Source: Streptomyces aidingensis (lineage in GTDB: Bacteria; Actinomycetota; Actinomycetes; Streptomycetales; Streptomycetaceae). From it: a stretch of DNA of 64,000 nt. Every line of letters begins with the position of its first letter. The first letter of the stretch is position 1. The translations under genes and the position numbers were made by a program. The stretch spans positions 62,001 through 126,000 of the forward strand of contig NZ_FOLM01000010.1 in the NCBI RefSeq assembly GCF_900112355.1, given 5' to 3'. The notes under the pieces were generated by a model, which was not told where the DNA came from, made no database searches, and saw nothing but the letters and a program-made list of their open reading frames with translations. Below, one piece after another: positions 47,897-56,840 of the stretch.

Positions 47897-49825
47897 TTGC
47901 CGAAACACCGTGTTGGCACCACCCGCCGCGGCCTGCTGCTGGCCGGAACCGTCGCCGCCCTCGGTCTGGCCCACCTGGCCGCCGCTCTCCCGGCCGCCGC
48001 CCGCCCGGGCGGCGGCCGGGGCCCGGACCAGGGCCATGGCCGTCCGTTCGGCCCCTATGGCTCACCCGGCGACCGCCGCGATGACCGCACCCTGTACGTC
48101 GACCCGCGGGGCCGGGGCGACCACACCACCGTGCAGGCCGCCGTGGACGCCACCACCGGCGGCGGCCCGGGCTGGACCCTGGTGCTGGCCGCCGCCCGCT
48201 ACCGGGAGACGGTCCGCATCCCCGCCGACCGCACCGGCCTCACCCTGCTGGGCGCCACCGGCGACCCGCGCGAGGTGGTCATCGTCCACGACAATGCCGC
48301 GGGCACCCCCCGGCCGGACGGCAACGGCACCTACGGCACCTCCGGCTCGGCCACCACCACCGTGCGGGCCGACGGCTTCACCGCCTGCGATGTGACCTTC
48401 GCCAACGACTGGCTGCGCGCCGACCACCCCGGGGTCACCGGCACCCAGGCAGTCGCCATCAAGGTGCAGGGCGACCGCTCGGCCTTCCACCGCTGCCGTT
48501 TCCTGGGCCACCAGGACACCCTCTACGCCGACAGCCGCGGCTACGACCTGATCGCCCGGCAGTACTACCGGCACTGCTGCATCGAGGGCGACGTGGACTT
48601 CGTCTTCGGCCGGGCCACCGCCGTCTTCGACGCCTGCGAGTTCCGCACCGTCGCCCGGGACGCGGAGGTCACCCCGCTCGGCTTCGTCTTCGCGCCCAGC
48701 ACCGCCCGGCACAATCCGCGCGGCTTCCTGGCCCACCGCTGCCGCGTCACCAGCTCGGCACCGGACGGCGCCTACAAGCTGGCCCGGCCCTGGGTGCCCA
48801 CCTCGGCGCCGGACTCCTGGCCCATGCTGACCGTCCGCAACACCTGGATCGGTCCCGGCATCGACGCCGCCGTGCCCTACGCCAACATGCGCAACGCCCA
48901 TCCCTGGCAGCGGCAGCGGTTCGCCGAGTACGCCGACTTCGGCCCGGGCGCGGAGATCACCGACCCGGCCGAGCGCCCGCAGCTCGACGACGCCGCGGCG
49001 GCGGAGCTGACGGTCGCCGGGCACCTCGGCGACTGGACGCCGCAGGACGCCTTCCGGCCGCAGGGCCGCCGGACACCGCCCGCCGGACCGCTGCGGATCT
49101 TCATCGCCGGTGACTCCACGGCCTCCGTCTACGAGGCCGCCCGGGCGCCGCGGGCCGGCTGGGGGCAGGCGCTGCCGGTCTTCACCGCGCCGGACGTGCG
49201 GGTCGTCGATCGCGCGCTGTCCGGCGCCAGCAGCCGGAGCTTCGCCGACGCCGGGCTGCTGGACGCGATCCTGCGGGACATCGCGCCCGGCGACCTGCTG
49301 CTGATCTCCTTCGGCCACAACGACCAGAAGCTGTACGACCCGGCGCGCGGCGTCGAGCCCTACGACGGCTACCAGGCATACCTGCGGACCTATCTGGACG
49401 GCGCGCGGCAGCGCGGCGCGCACCCGGTGCTGGTCACCTCGGTGGAGCGGCGCCGCTTCCGCGAGGACGGCACGGCCTACTCCTCGCTCGGCGACTACCC
49501 GGCGGCCATGGCGGCCCTGGCCCGGGAGGAGAACGTCCCGCTGATCGATCTCAACGCCGCCTCCATCGAACTGTGGCAGAAGCTCGGCCCCGAGACCACC
49601 AAGGAGTACTTCCTCTGGCTGGCCCCCGGCGAGCATCCCAACTACCCGGACGGCATCGGGGACGACACCCATTTCCAGGCGCACGGTGCCATCGAGGTGG
49701 CCCGGCTGCTCGGCTCGCTGCTGGAGGACGCCCGGGTGCTGCCGCACGGCTCCCTCACCGGCCTGAGCCGCCCGGTCCCCGACGACGCCCTCGACTGGCC
49801 CGCCGAGCCTCCCGTGCTGACCTGA
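47897..49825 (+). CDS. Secreted pectinesterase fused to a rhamnogalacturonan-acetylesterase domain
   Basis: From TTG 47897 (GGAG eight bases upstream) the 642-residue protein starts with a twin-arginine signal, TTRRGLLLAG then a hydrophobic core to about residue 37. Residues 55-380 are a pectin methylesterase: GHQDTLY with Asp207, GDVDFVFG with Asp234, and LARPW for the catalytic Arg. Residues 395-642 are an SGNH esterase with FIAGDSTASVY (Ser407) and DDTHFQAHGA. It should demethylate and deacetylate pectin outside the cell. GTG 47828 is an alternative start but would leave no leader after the operator. Confidence 0.82.
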   Translation: MPKHRVGTTRRGLLLAGTVAALGLAHLAAALPAAARPGGGRGPDQGHGRPFGPYGSPGDRRDDRTLYVDPRGRGDHTTVQAAVDATTGGGPGWTLVLAAARYRETVRIPADRTGLTLLGATGDPREVVIVHDNAAGTPRPDGNGTYGTSGSATTTVRADGFTACDVTFANDWLRADHPGVTGTQAVAIKVQGDRSAFHRCRFLGHQDTLYADSRGYDLIARQYYRHCCIEGDVDFVFGRATAVFDACEFRTVARDAEVTPLGFVFAPSTARHNPRGFLAHRCRVTSSAPDGAYKLARPWVPTSAPDSWPMLTVRNTWIGPGIDAAVPYANMRNAHPWQRQRFAEYADFGPGAEITDPAERPQLDDAAAAELTVAGHLGDWTPQDAFRPQGRRTPPAGPLRIFIAGDSTASVYEAARAPRAGWGQALPVFTAPDVRVVDRALSGASSRSFADAGLLDAILRDIAPGDLLLISFGHNDQKLYDPARGVEPYDGYQAYLRTYLDGARQRGAHPVLVTSVERRRFREDGTAYSSLGDYPAAMAALAREENVPLIDLNAASIELWQKLGPETTKEYFLWLAPGEHPNYPDGIGDDTHFQAHGAIEVARLLGSLLEDARVLPHGSLTGLSRPVPDDALDWPAEPPVLT

Positions 49826-49868
49826 CGCCTCGATCCGGTCCGGGCCCGGCCGGTCCGGGCCGGCGCCG

Positions 49869-50342
49869 TCACTCCCCGGGGGTGGTCGTGAGGCGGGCCA
49901 GGGCAAGGGGCCAGGCGCGGGCGAATGCCTCGCGATAGGGCGGTCCGGCGTCGCCGTGGCGGTCCCAGTGGCCGTGCCGGACCCGGACCAGGGTGGAGTC
50001 GTCGCGGTCCGGGGTGAAGGTCACCGTGACCTCGCTGGCGTTCTCGGCGCGGGGCACCGGTACCCGGTCCGGGCCGATCTGCCAGGAGAAAACCAGGCGG
50101 CGCGGAGGCTCCCAGGCCAGCACCCGGCCCCAGTCCCAGCGCAGCCCTCCGGGGCCGTACTCGTAGAGCGCGCCGCCGACGCGCTGTTCGATCCCGATCC
50201 GCTCCAGACCGTCCGCCCCCGACCAGGAGAATTCCGGCGGCCACCACTGCTGGAGGCCGTCCGTGAACCGCTCGAACGCCTCCGCCGCCCCGACCGGCAG
50301 CCGCACCTCGGCGACCAGTTCCTCCACTTTCGCGGTATCCAT
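49869..50342 (-). CDS. SRPBCC (AHSA1-type) domain protein
   Basis: The 157-residue protein reads VEELVAEVRLPVGAAEAFER, then WWPPEFSW and GGALYEYGPGGLRWDWGRVL, and ends FARAWPLALARL, the pattern of Aha1/START-like ligand-binding proteins. Many such proteins bind hydrophobic ligands; none is known here. Its neighbour upstream, in the same direction, ends behind a strong terminator, so it is transcribed alone. Confidence 0.82.
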   Translation of the reverse strand: MDTAKVEELVAEVRLPVGAAEAFERFTDGLQQWWPPEFSWSGADGLERIGIEQRVGGALYEYGPGGLRWDWGRVLAWEPPRRLVFSWQIGPDRVPVPRAENASEVTVTFTPDRDDSTLVRVRHGHWDRHGDAGPPYREAFARAWPLALARLTTTPGE

Positions 50343-50402
50343 ACCGCTTCACCCTAGTCCCTCGCCGGGGTCGCGTCCTGGTCCCGCAGGGCCCCGCACT
50401 GC

Positions 50403-50449
50403 CGAGGCGGGGCGGGGACGGCGGCTCAGCCGTTCCCCGCCCCGCCTCG
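50403..50449 (-). terminator. Terminator of the PA14/FnIII gene
   Basis: CGAGGCGGGGCGGGGACGG (50403-50421) pairs with CCGTTCCCCGCCCCGCCTCG (50430-50449) with one bulged base. It lies between the two minus-strand genes. Confidence 0.7.
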
Positions 50450-50479
50450 TTCAGCGGCAAGGCGCTCGCGCGCGACCCG

Positions 50480-52240
50480 TCAGGGAGCGGGGCTGCCGAG
50501 TTCGGTGACCTCGACCACCGATACCGGCATGTCCCATTCGACCCGCGAGTTGCCCCAGTCGTCCACGCCCACCACCGCGTACCGGACGGTCTCGCCGTCC
50601 GCCGTCGTCCGGTGGAGGTAGGAGGTGTCCGTCTCGGCGATGTAGGCGATGTGGCTGAAGGACCAGAAACCGTTCTCCTCGTCGCCGATCTCGCCCTCGC
50701 CGACCCACTCGCCCCGGTACAGGTCGTAGCGCCGCAGGTCCGGCTCGGTGAGCGGCTCCCACTCCAGCAGCACGCCGTCCGCCTGCGCGGTGGCGGTCAG
50801 CCCCGGCACCAGGCCCGGCGGGTCCAGGTCGCCCGGCATGGTGGCGGAGACCTCGGCCGTGGGGGCCGACTCGTTGCCGGCCGAGTCCACGGCGGTCACC
50901 ACGTAGTGGTACGTCCCGCCGTAGTCCTTCATGCGGTTGTCGATGCCGGTGAAGGTCGCCGGGCTGGTGATCGGCTCATCGGGCCGGTAGACGGTCAGCC
51001 AGGGGTCCCTGCCCTCGGTCACCACCGGTGAGGTGCTGGACAGATAGACGTTGTAGTGGCTGACATCGGTGCTGGGCGAGGCGGTCCACTTCAGCTCCAC
51101 CAGCAGGCTGTCCGGCTCCGGCTGCGCGACGGTCAGGCCGGTCGGCGGCAGGGGCGCGTGGTCACCCCGGGCGACCTCCACGGAGGCGGTGGGCGCCGAT
51201 TCGTTGCCCGCCGCGTCCAGGGCCGCGACCCGGTAGCTGTGCCGGGTGCCCCCGGCCGCGGCGGTGTCCGTCCAGGAGGCCGATCCCGCGGTGCCGGCCC
51301 GGGTGTATGTGCCTTCGCCGCCGCTTCGGCGGTACACCGCGTAGCCTGCCGCGTCGCCGACGGGATTCCAGGTCAGCAGGACGCCGTCGGTGCTGTCGGC
51401 GGCGGTCAGCCCGGTGGGCGCGGCGGGCGGGGTGCTGTCGGTGGTGGTGACGGGACGGTCGATGCTGCCGGCCGACTCATTGCCCTTCTCGTCCACCGCG
51501 CGCACTTCGTAGCCCCAGCGGCGGCCGTCGGGCGGCAGGGACTCCTTGAACCAGGGATTGGTCAGCAGGGCGTCGCCGGAGACCTTGGTCCAGGAACTGG
51601 AGCCGGCCGGGCGGCGGTAGACCCGGTAGCCGGCAAGGTCCATCTCCTTGTTCCGGGCCCAGTTCATCTTGGCCTGTCCGCTCGCCTCGTCCCACCAGAC
51701 GAAGTGCCCGGTCGGGGCCAGCGGCTCCACGGTGTCCACACCGGTGTTGGGCGCGTAGGCGAAGGACACACTGGCGTTGCCGGTCCAGGCCACGAAGTCG
51801 ACGCGGATGGTGTGCTTTCCGGACGGAACGACCAGTTTGACCAGCTTGTAACGGCTGGCGGAGACGTCGTGCCACAGGCTCAGCTTGCGGTTGCCGTCCA
51901 GATAGACCCGGATGCCGTCCTGGCCCCCGGCGTAGAAGCGGAAGGAGCCGCCGGAGCCGAAGTCGCGCGTCATGGTCCAGCGGACGGAGAAGTTGTCCTT
52001 GGGCAGGGACACCCCCGCCGGGTCACCGGAACCGTAGTTCTCGTAGACCGCCGAGTCGCAGGTGGTCAGCTTCGGCGTGCCGGAGAAGGAGGCGTTGGCG
52101 TAGTACTGCGCCTTCCACTGCGGCGAGGGACACGACACCGCCGCCGAGGCGGGCGGGGCGAGAACGGACAGCAGCCCGCCGGTCAGCACGGCGGTCAGGA
52201 GGGCGACGACGGCATGTCTTCGCCGGCCTTGGGAGGTCAT
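50480..52240 (-). CDS. Secreted PA14-like plus four fibronectin-III-domain protein
   Basis: The 586-residue protein has a Sec signal (HAVVALLTAVLTGGLLSVLA, cleavage probably after ASA near 33). A PA14-type domain at about 40-165 follows (WKAQYYANASFSGTP, IRVYLDGNRKLSLW). Four fibronectin type III repeats come next, near 175-265, 273-355, 362-465 and 475-580, each with a PPxxPTGLTA-like entry and a YxVxAxDxAGNES ending. No catalytic domain is present, so it is likely an extracellular adhesion or carbohydrate-binding protein. AAGGAT precedes ATG 52240. Confidence 0.82.
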   Translation of the reverse strand: MTSQGRRRHAVVALLTAVLTGGLLSVLAPPASAAVSCPSPQWKAQYYANASFSGTPKLTTCDSAVYENYGSGDPAGVSLPKDNFSVRWTMTRDFGSGGSFRFYAGGQDGIRVYLDGNRKLSLWHDVSASRYKLVKLVVPSGKHTIRVDFVAWTGNASVSFAYAPNTGVDTVEPLAPTGHFVWWDEASGQAKMNWARNKEMDLAGYRVYRRPAGSSSWTKVSGDALLTNPWFKESLPPDGRRWGYEVRAVDEKGNESAGSIDRPVTTTDSTPPAAPTGLTAADSTDGVLLTWNPVGDAAGYAVYRRSGGEGTYTRAGTAGSASWTDTAAAGGTRHSYRVAALDAAGNESAPTASVEVARGDHAPLPPTGLTVAQPEPDSLLVELKWTASPSTDVSHYNVYLSSTSPVVTEGRDPWLTVYRPDEPITSPATFTGIDNRMKDYGGTYHYVVTAVDSAGNESAPTAEVSATMPGDLDPPGLVPGLTATAQADGVLLEWEPLTEPDLRRYDLYRGEWVGEGEIGDEENGFWSFSHIAYIAETDTSYLHRTTADGETVRYAVVGVDDWGNSRVEWDMPVSVVEVTELGSPAP

Positions 52241-52428
52241 GAAGCAGAAATCCTTTCGGCCCGGCCGTCGGTGAGCCGGGCGGGAACACTCGGAAAAAAC
52301 GTTCCGCCAATCAGCGCACCCTACCGCCCGGTTCACCCACCTCACCAGCCACTTGTGTCACTTTCCGATCATGGAAAGCGCAGCGCAACCCTCCCGCAAC
52401 CGGGCGTCCGCCTCCGGGTTCAGCGGGT

Positions 52429-52629
52429 TCAGTGCCCTGCGCGAGTTCCGGTGGCGGCGGCCTTGACGGCGGTGAGGAGAGCGGCGAGGCGGGGCGGGGC
52501 GGTTATGAGGACGTCGGCCGGGCGGTCGCCCTCACGGAGTGCGATGCCTCCGGGCACCGCCGTCAGTTCGACGCAGTCGCCGTTGCCGTTGTTGGTGCTG
52601 AAACTGGACTTCTGCCAGGGGCCGGACAT
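52429..52629 (-). CDS. DUF397 (BldB-like) protein
   Basis: The 66-residue product (SGPWQKSSFSTNNGNGDCVE, VPGGIALREGD, ITAPPRLAALLTAV) is a typical DUF397 protein; BldB belongs to this family. ATG 52629 has GAGAGGA upstream; ATG 52644 is an alternative that would overlap the preceding stop. It is coupled to the XRE-DUF5753 gene, the standard partner, and probably antagonises or modulates that regulator. Confidence 0.9.
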   Translation of the reverse strand: MSGPWQKSSFSTNNGNGDCVELTAVPGGIALREGDRPADVLITAPPRLAALLTAVKAAATGTRAGH

Positions 52630-52640
52630 CGAGATTCCTC

Positions 52641-53537
52641 TCACAACTCGTAGAGCAGGCGCTGCATCAGACCGAAGGAGTCCCTGCGTGCCGGGCTGCT
52701 CACCTCAGCTTCGGCTTCGACAGGCGGAAGCGCAACGGAGCTGAGTCTGGTGAAGGCGTCGGAGAACTGGACCAGGCTGGGCTGGTCGATGACGAAGGAC
52801 GACAGTGTCGGATGGTCGATGTACACGGTGCTCAGCTCCGGTACGGCCGCGTCGTAACAGACGAAGGGGCAACTGAAGCTGGGCGGATACGCCTCGGCCC
52901 GGAAGGGCAGGATCTGGAGCCGTACATGCGGAAGTCGGGTCGCCTGCCGCATCAAGTGCTCGATCTGCCGGCGCATGACCTCGCGTCCGACGAACTCCAT
53001 ACGCAGCGCGGCCTCGTGCACCACGGCGTGGAGCTCGGGGGCCCTGGCTTCCACCAGCAGCCGCTGGCGGCGCATCCGGAACCTCACAAAGCGTTCGATG
53101 CTCTCCTCCGGCAGGTCTGGCTGTCCGCCACGGAACAGTGCCCGCATGTACTCCTCGGTCTGGAGCAGGCCCGGGATATGAATCCACTGGAAGGAGCGGT
53201 GGCGGACGGACATCTCTTCCAGCTCGGCGAGGTCGCAGGCTTCATCGCTGTGCGGCGGGTGCCTGAACTCGGACCACCAGCCCCGGCCGTTCGACTGGCT
53301 CATGGCGATCAGTGCATCGATCAGCCGTTCGTCCTTGCACCCGTAGAGTTCGGCGAGCGCTCTCAGCCGGGCGGGGGCGATGGCGGTCCGGCCTGCTTCG
53401 ATGTTGTTGACGTGGGCCGCGCTGAATCCGAACTCCTTGCCCGCTGCGGTCGCGGTGAGTCCGCCGTCAAGGCGCAGGCGTCGCAGTTCTGCCCCCAGAC
53501 GCCGTTGCCGCTGGCTCGGGTTGGCACGCAGCCCCAT
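52641..53537 (-). CDS. XRE regulator with DUF5753 (WhiJ-like)
   Basis: The 298-residue protein has an N-terminal helix-turn-helix (LGAELRRLRLDGGLTATAAG, FGFSAAHVNNIEAGRTAI). A DUF5753 ligand-like domain follows (FQWIHIPGLLQTEEYMRALF, LQILPFRAEAYPPSFSCPF). WhiJ-type regulators of Streptomyces have this build and work with DUF397 partners. The promoter region toward 53798 holds TCCAA-N10-TTGGA (53616-53635), a candidate operator. Confidence 0.9.
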   Translation of the reverse strand: MGLRANPSQRQRRLGAELRRLRLDGGLTATAAGKEFGFSAAHVNNIEAGRTAIAPARLRALAELYGCKDERLIDALIAMSQSNGRGWWSEFRHPPHSDEACDLAELEEMSVRHRSFQWIHIPGLLQTEEYMRALFRGGQPDLPEESIERFVRFRMRRQRLLVEARAPELHAVVHEAALRMEFVGREVMRRQIEHLMRQATRLPHVRLQILPFRAEAYPPSFSCPFVCYDAAVPELSTVYIDHPTLSSFVIDQPSLVQFSDAFTRLSSVALPPVEAEAEVSSPARRDSFGLMQRLLYEL

Positions 53538-53797
53538 GGTTCCCTCCCTGCACTCGGGGTCAGTCTGCCTGCCTGATGGCGCCGGTCCCAGCCGGGATCA
53601 CTCACACGGATGAAATCCAAGAGAGAAGGGTTGGAATCCATCGAGGTTGATTTAGCTTAATCCCCATGCCGATCACTCGGCCACCGAAGTGCACCTGCCA
53701 TCACAGCCGTTGGTGGCGGGCGAGCCACGGTCGCCGCGCTGATGCATGAAGGGCTGCGGAGACACGGTGAGAGACCGCTGCGGAGAAGGGAGCTGGT

Positions 53798-54235
53798 GTG
53801 ATGGGTGGTGCTGGGGTGAGGGTGCCGGTGGTGCGGTCGTATCGGTTCATCACGCCGAATACGGCGGATGCGCCGAAGCTTGCCCGGGACCATGTGGTCT
53901 GGCTGCTGGAGCACGCGGGGTGCCCGGTGGATACGGATACCGCGCGGCTGCTGGTCTCGGAGGTGGTGAGCAACGCGCACCGGCATACGACCTCCACGCT
54001 GGTGTCGCTGACCACCACCATCCGGCCCGGCCGGGTGCACATCGAGGTCTACGACACCGCCCCCTGCCCCTTGCCGGACCCGCCCGAGGGTCCGGACCTG
54101 GCGCTGTGCGCTGAGGGAGGGCGCGGACTGTGGATGCTCCAGCAGTTCGCCGCGCTGTGGGGCTACGCCCTGCACGGCGGCGCCCGGCCCTTCGGCAAGA
54201 CGGTGTGGTTCGACCTCTTGGGCGGTGCGAGATGA
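53798..54235 (+). CDS. ATP-binding (HATPase, anti-sigma/AbaA-like) protein
   Basis: The 145-residue product has LLVSEVVSNAHRHTTSTLVS (N-box of GHKL ATPases), HIEVYDTAPCPLPDPP and GGRGLWMLQQFAALWG (G2-type box), like the small RsbW-type kinases linked to WhiJ/DUF397 loci. GAAGGGAG precedes GTG 53798/ATG 53801. It is divergent from the WhiJ-like gene, completing a three-part regulatory locus. Confidence 0.85.
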   Translation: MMGGAGVRVPVVRSYRFITPNTADAPKLARDHVVWLLEHAGCPVDTDTARLLVSEVVSNAHRHTTSTLVSLTTTIRPGRVHIEVYDTAPCPLPDPPEGPDLALCAEGGRGLWMLQQFAALWGYALHGGARPFGKTVWFDLLGGAR

Positions 54236-54317
54236 CAACGGCCGGGTGCTCCGGCAGAGCGCACTCATGCAGCCGTCCGACCTGGGCCGCCGTACGGGCG
54301 GGTCGGGCCATCGGCGG

Positions 54318-54486
54318 TCAGGCCGACGGCGTGTGGTGGACGTTCTGTTCGCGCAGATCGCTGAGGTGCCTCGCTGCCGCACTGAAATCCTTGTCGTCGT
54401 GCAGCAGCACGAGGCCATGGTGCGCGGCCGTTGCCGCGACGAGCCAGTCCACCACGGACAGGCTGCGGTGCTGCGCCCGGGCGGCG
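54318..54486 (-). pseudogene. vapC-like PIN-domain toxin remnant
   Basis: Read on the minus strand the segment encodes LSVVDWLVAATAAHHGLVLL then HDDKDFSAAARHLSDLREQN and stops at 54318. This is the C-terminal third of a PIN-domain (VapC) ribonuclease: the Asp of VVDWL and the DxD-like HDDKDF are active-site residues. No start or N-terminal half is present; the frame runs back into the purL terminator at 54488. No vapB is seen. Confidence 0.6.
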
Positions 54487-54487
54487 A

Positions 54488-54523
54488 ACGGCCGCCGTCC
54501 CCGGTGTGAGGGGCGGCGGCCGT
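54488..54523 (-). terminator. Terminator of the purSQL operon
   Basis: ACGGCCGCCG (54488-54497) pairs with CGGCGGCCGT (54514-54523), and CCCC/GGGG pairs inside. It stands 40 bases after the purL stop. Confidence 0.7.
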
Positions 54524-54563
54524 CTCGGCGCGGTGGGTCGTGAGCGGTTCGGTGGTGAGCGGG

Positions 54564-56840
54564 TCAGGCGTGCCGGGTGTGGCCGAAGAGGGCGGGGATG
54601 GTGCGGGTGTGGGCCTCACGGAGCTCGGTCAGCGGCAGCGAGAACTCGCCCTGGACATCGAGGGAGTCGCCGTCGATGACGCCGATCCGGGTGGCCGGCA
54701 TGCCCCGGGCCTCGCACATCCCGGTGAAGCGGACCTCCTCGCTGCGCGGCACGGCCACAACGGCCCGGCCGGTGGATTCCGAGAAGAGGAAGGTGAAGGC
54801 GGGCAGGCCGTCGGGGACGACGATGCGGGCGCCCCGGCCGCCCTTGAGGCAGGACTCGACGAGCGCCTGGACCAGACCGCCGTCCGAGAGATCGTGGGCG
54901 GCGTCGATCATGCCGTCCCGGGAGGCGTTGATCAGGATCTCGGCGAGCAGCCGCTCCCGTTCCAGATCCACGGCCGGGGGCAGGCCGCCCAGGTGGCCGT
55001 GGACGACATCGGTCCAGGCGGAGCCGCCGAACTCCTCCCGGGTGTCGCCGAGGAGGTAGATCATCTGGCCGTCCTCGGCGAATGCCATCGGGGTGCGGCG
55101 GGCCACATCGTCGATGACGCCGAGGACGCCGACCACCGGGGTCGGGTGGATGCCCACGTCCCCCGTCTGGTTGTAGAGGGAGACATTGCCGCCGGCGACC
55201 GGGGTGCCCAGGGTCCGGCAGGCGTCGGCCAGGCCGCGGCACGCCTCCGCGAACTGCCACATCCCGGCCGGGTCCTCGGGCGAGGGGAAGTTGAGGCAGT
55301 CGGTCACGGCCAGCGGGCGGGCGCCGGTGGCGGCGACATTCCGGTATGCCTCGGCCAGGGCGAGCTGGGCGCCGGCGTACGGGTCGAGCTTGGCGTAGCG
55401 GCCGTTGCCGTCCGTGGCCAGCGCGACGCCCAGGCCGGTCTCCTCGTCGATGCGCAGCATGCCGGAGTCCTCCGGCTGGGCCAGCACCGTATTGCCGAGG
55501 ACGTACTTGTCGTACTGGCTGGTGATCCAGGACTTGTCCGCCTGGTTCGGGGACGAGACCAGGGCCAGGACCTGCTCACGCAGCTCGTCCCCGGTACGCG
55601 GGCGCGCCAGGCGGTCCGGGGTGTCGGCCTGGAGGGCGTCCAGCCAGCCGGGGCGGGCCATGGGCCGGTGGTAGACCGGGCCGTCGTGGGCCACGGTGCG
55701 CGGCGGCACGTCCACGATCAGCTCGCCGTGCCAGTAGATCTCCAGCCGCTCGCCGTCCGTCACCTCACCGATGACGGTGGCGGTGACGTCCCACTTCTCG
55801 CAGATGGCGAGGAAGCGCTCCGCGTTCTCCGGGGTGACCACGGCGCACATGCGCTCCTGGGACTCGCTCATGAGGATTTCCTCGGGCGACAGGGTGTGGT
55901 CGCGCAGCGGCACGGTGGAGAGATCGACGCGCATGCCGCCGGTGCCGTTGGAGGCCAGCTCGCTGGTGGCGCAGGACAGCCCGGCCGCGCCGAGGTCCTG
56001 GATGCCGACGACCAGCTTCTCGGCGAAGGCCTCCAGGGTGCACTCGATGAGGAGCTTCTCCTGGAAGGGATCTCCGACCTGGACGGCGGGGCGCTTGCTG
56101 GGCTTGTCCGAGTCGAAGGTCTCCGAGGCCAGGATGGAGGCGCCGCCGATGCCGTCGCCGCCGGTGCGGGCGCCGTAGAGGATGACCTTGTTGCCCGCGC
56201 CGGACGCCTTGGCCAGATGGATGTCCTCATGCCGCATCACGCCCACGCACAGGGCGTTGACCAGCGGATTGCCCTGGTAGCAGGGGTCGAAGACGACCTC
56301 GCCGCCGATATTGGGCAGGCCCAGGCAGTTGCCGTAGCCGCCGATGCCGGCCACCACGCCGTGCACCACGCGGGCGGTGTCCGGGTGGTCGGCGGCGCCG
56401 AAGCGCAGCGGGTCCATCACGGCCACCGGGCGGGCGCCCATGGCGATGATGTCGCGGACGATGCCGCCGATGCCGGTGGCCGCGCCCTGGTAGGGCTCCA
56501 CATAGGAGGGGTGGTTGTGGGACTCCACCTTGAAGGTGACGGCGTAGCCCTGGCCCACATCCACCACGCCGGCCTGCTCGCCGATGCCGACCAGCAGCGC
56601 GTCCGAGGCCGGGGCCTTGTCGCCGAACTGCTTCAGATGCACCTTGCTGGACTTGTAGGAGCAGTGCTCGGACCACATCACCGAGTACATGGCCAGCTCC
56701 GAGCCGGTGGGGCGGCGGCCCAGGATGGACCGGACCCGCCGGTACTCGTCCTCGGTCATGCCCAGCTCGCGGAACGGCTGCTGGACGTCCGGGGTGGCGG
56801 CGGCGTGCTTGACGGTGTCGAGGGGCGTGCGGGGGCTCAT
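54564..56840 (-). CDS. purL: Phosphoribosylformylglycinamidine synthase subunit PurL
   Basis: The 758-residue enzyme, the small multi-subunit form, converts FGAR to FGAM using ammonia from PurQ. AMYSVMWSEHCSYKSSK is the conserved active-site His block, and VKVESHNHPSY-like residues (TFKVESHNHPSYVEP) and GAATGIGGIVRDI follow. ATG 56840 overlaps the purQ stop (ATGA). Length and gene order purS-purQ-purL are those of Gram-positive complexes. Confidence 0.96.
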   Translation of the reverse strand: MSPRTPLDTVKHAAATPDVQQPFRELGMTEDEYRRVRSILGRRPTGSELAMYSVMWSEHCSYKSSKVHLKQFGDKAPASDALLVGIGEQAGVVDVGQGYAVTFKVESHNHPSYVEPYQGAATGIGGIVRDIIAMGARPVAVMDPLRFGAADHPDTARVVHGVVAGIGGYGNCLGLPNIGGEVVFDPCYQGNPLVNALCVGVMRHEDIHLAKASGAGNKVILYGARTGGDGIGGASILASETFDSDKPSKRPAVQVGDPFQEKLLIECTLEAFAEKLVVGIQDLGAAGLSCATSELASNGTGGMRVDLSTVPLRDHTLSPEEILMSESQERMCAVVTPENAERFLAICEKWDVTATVIGEVTDGERLEIYWHGELIVDVPPRTVAHDGPVYHRPMARPGWLDALQADTPDRLARPRTGDELREQVLALVSSPNQADKSWITSQYDKYVLGNTVLAQPEDSGMLRIDEETGLGVALATDGNGRYAKLDPYAGAQLALAEAYRNVAATGARPLAVTDCLNFPSPEDPAGMWQFAEACRGLADACRTLGTPVAGGNVSLYNQTGDVGIHPTPVVGVLGVIDDVARRTPMAFAEDGQMIYLLGDTREEFGGSAWTDVVHGHLGGLPPAVDLERERLLAEILINASRDGMIDAAHDLSDGGLVQALVESCLKGGRGARIVVPDGLPAFTFLFSESTGRAVVAVPRSEEVRFTGMCEARGMPATRIGVIDGDSLDVQGEFSLPLTELREAHTRTIPALFGHTRHA

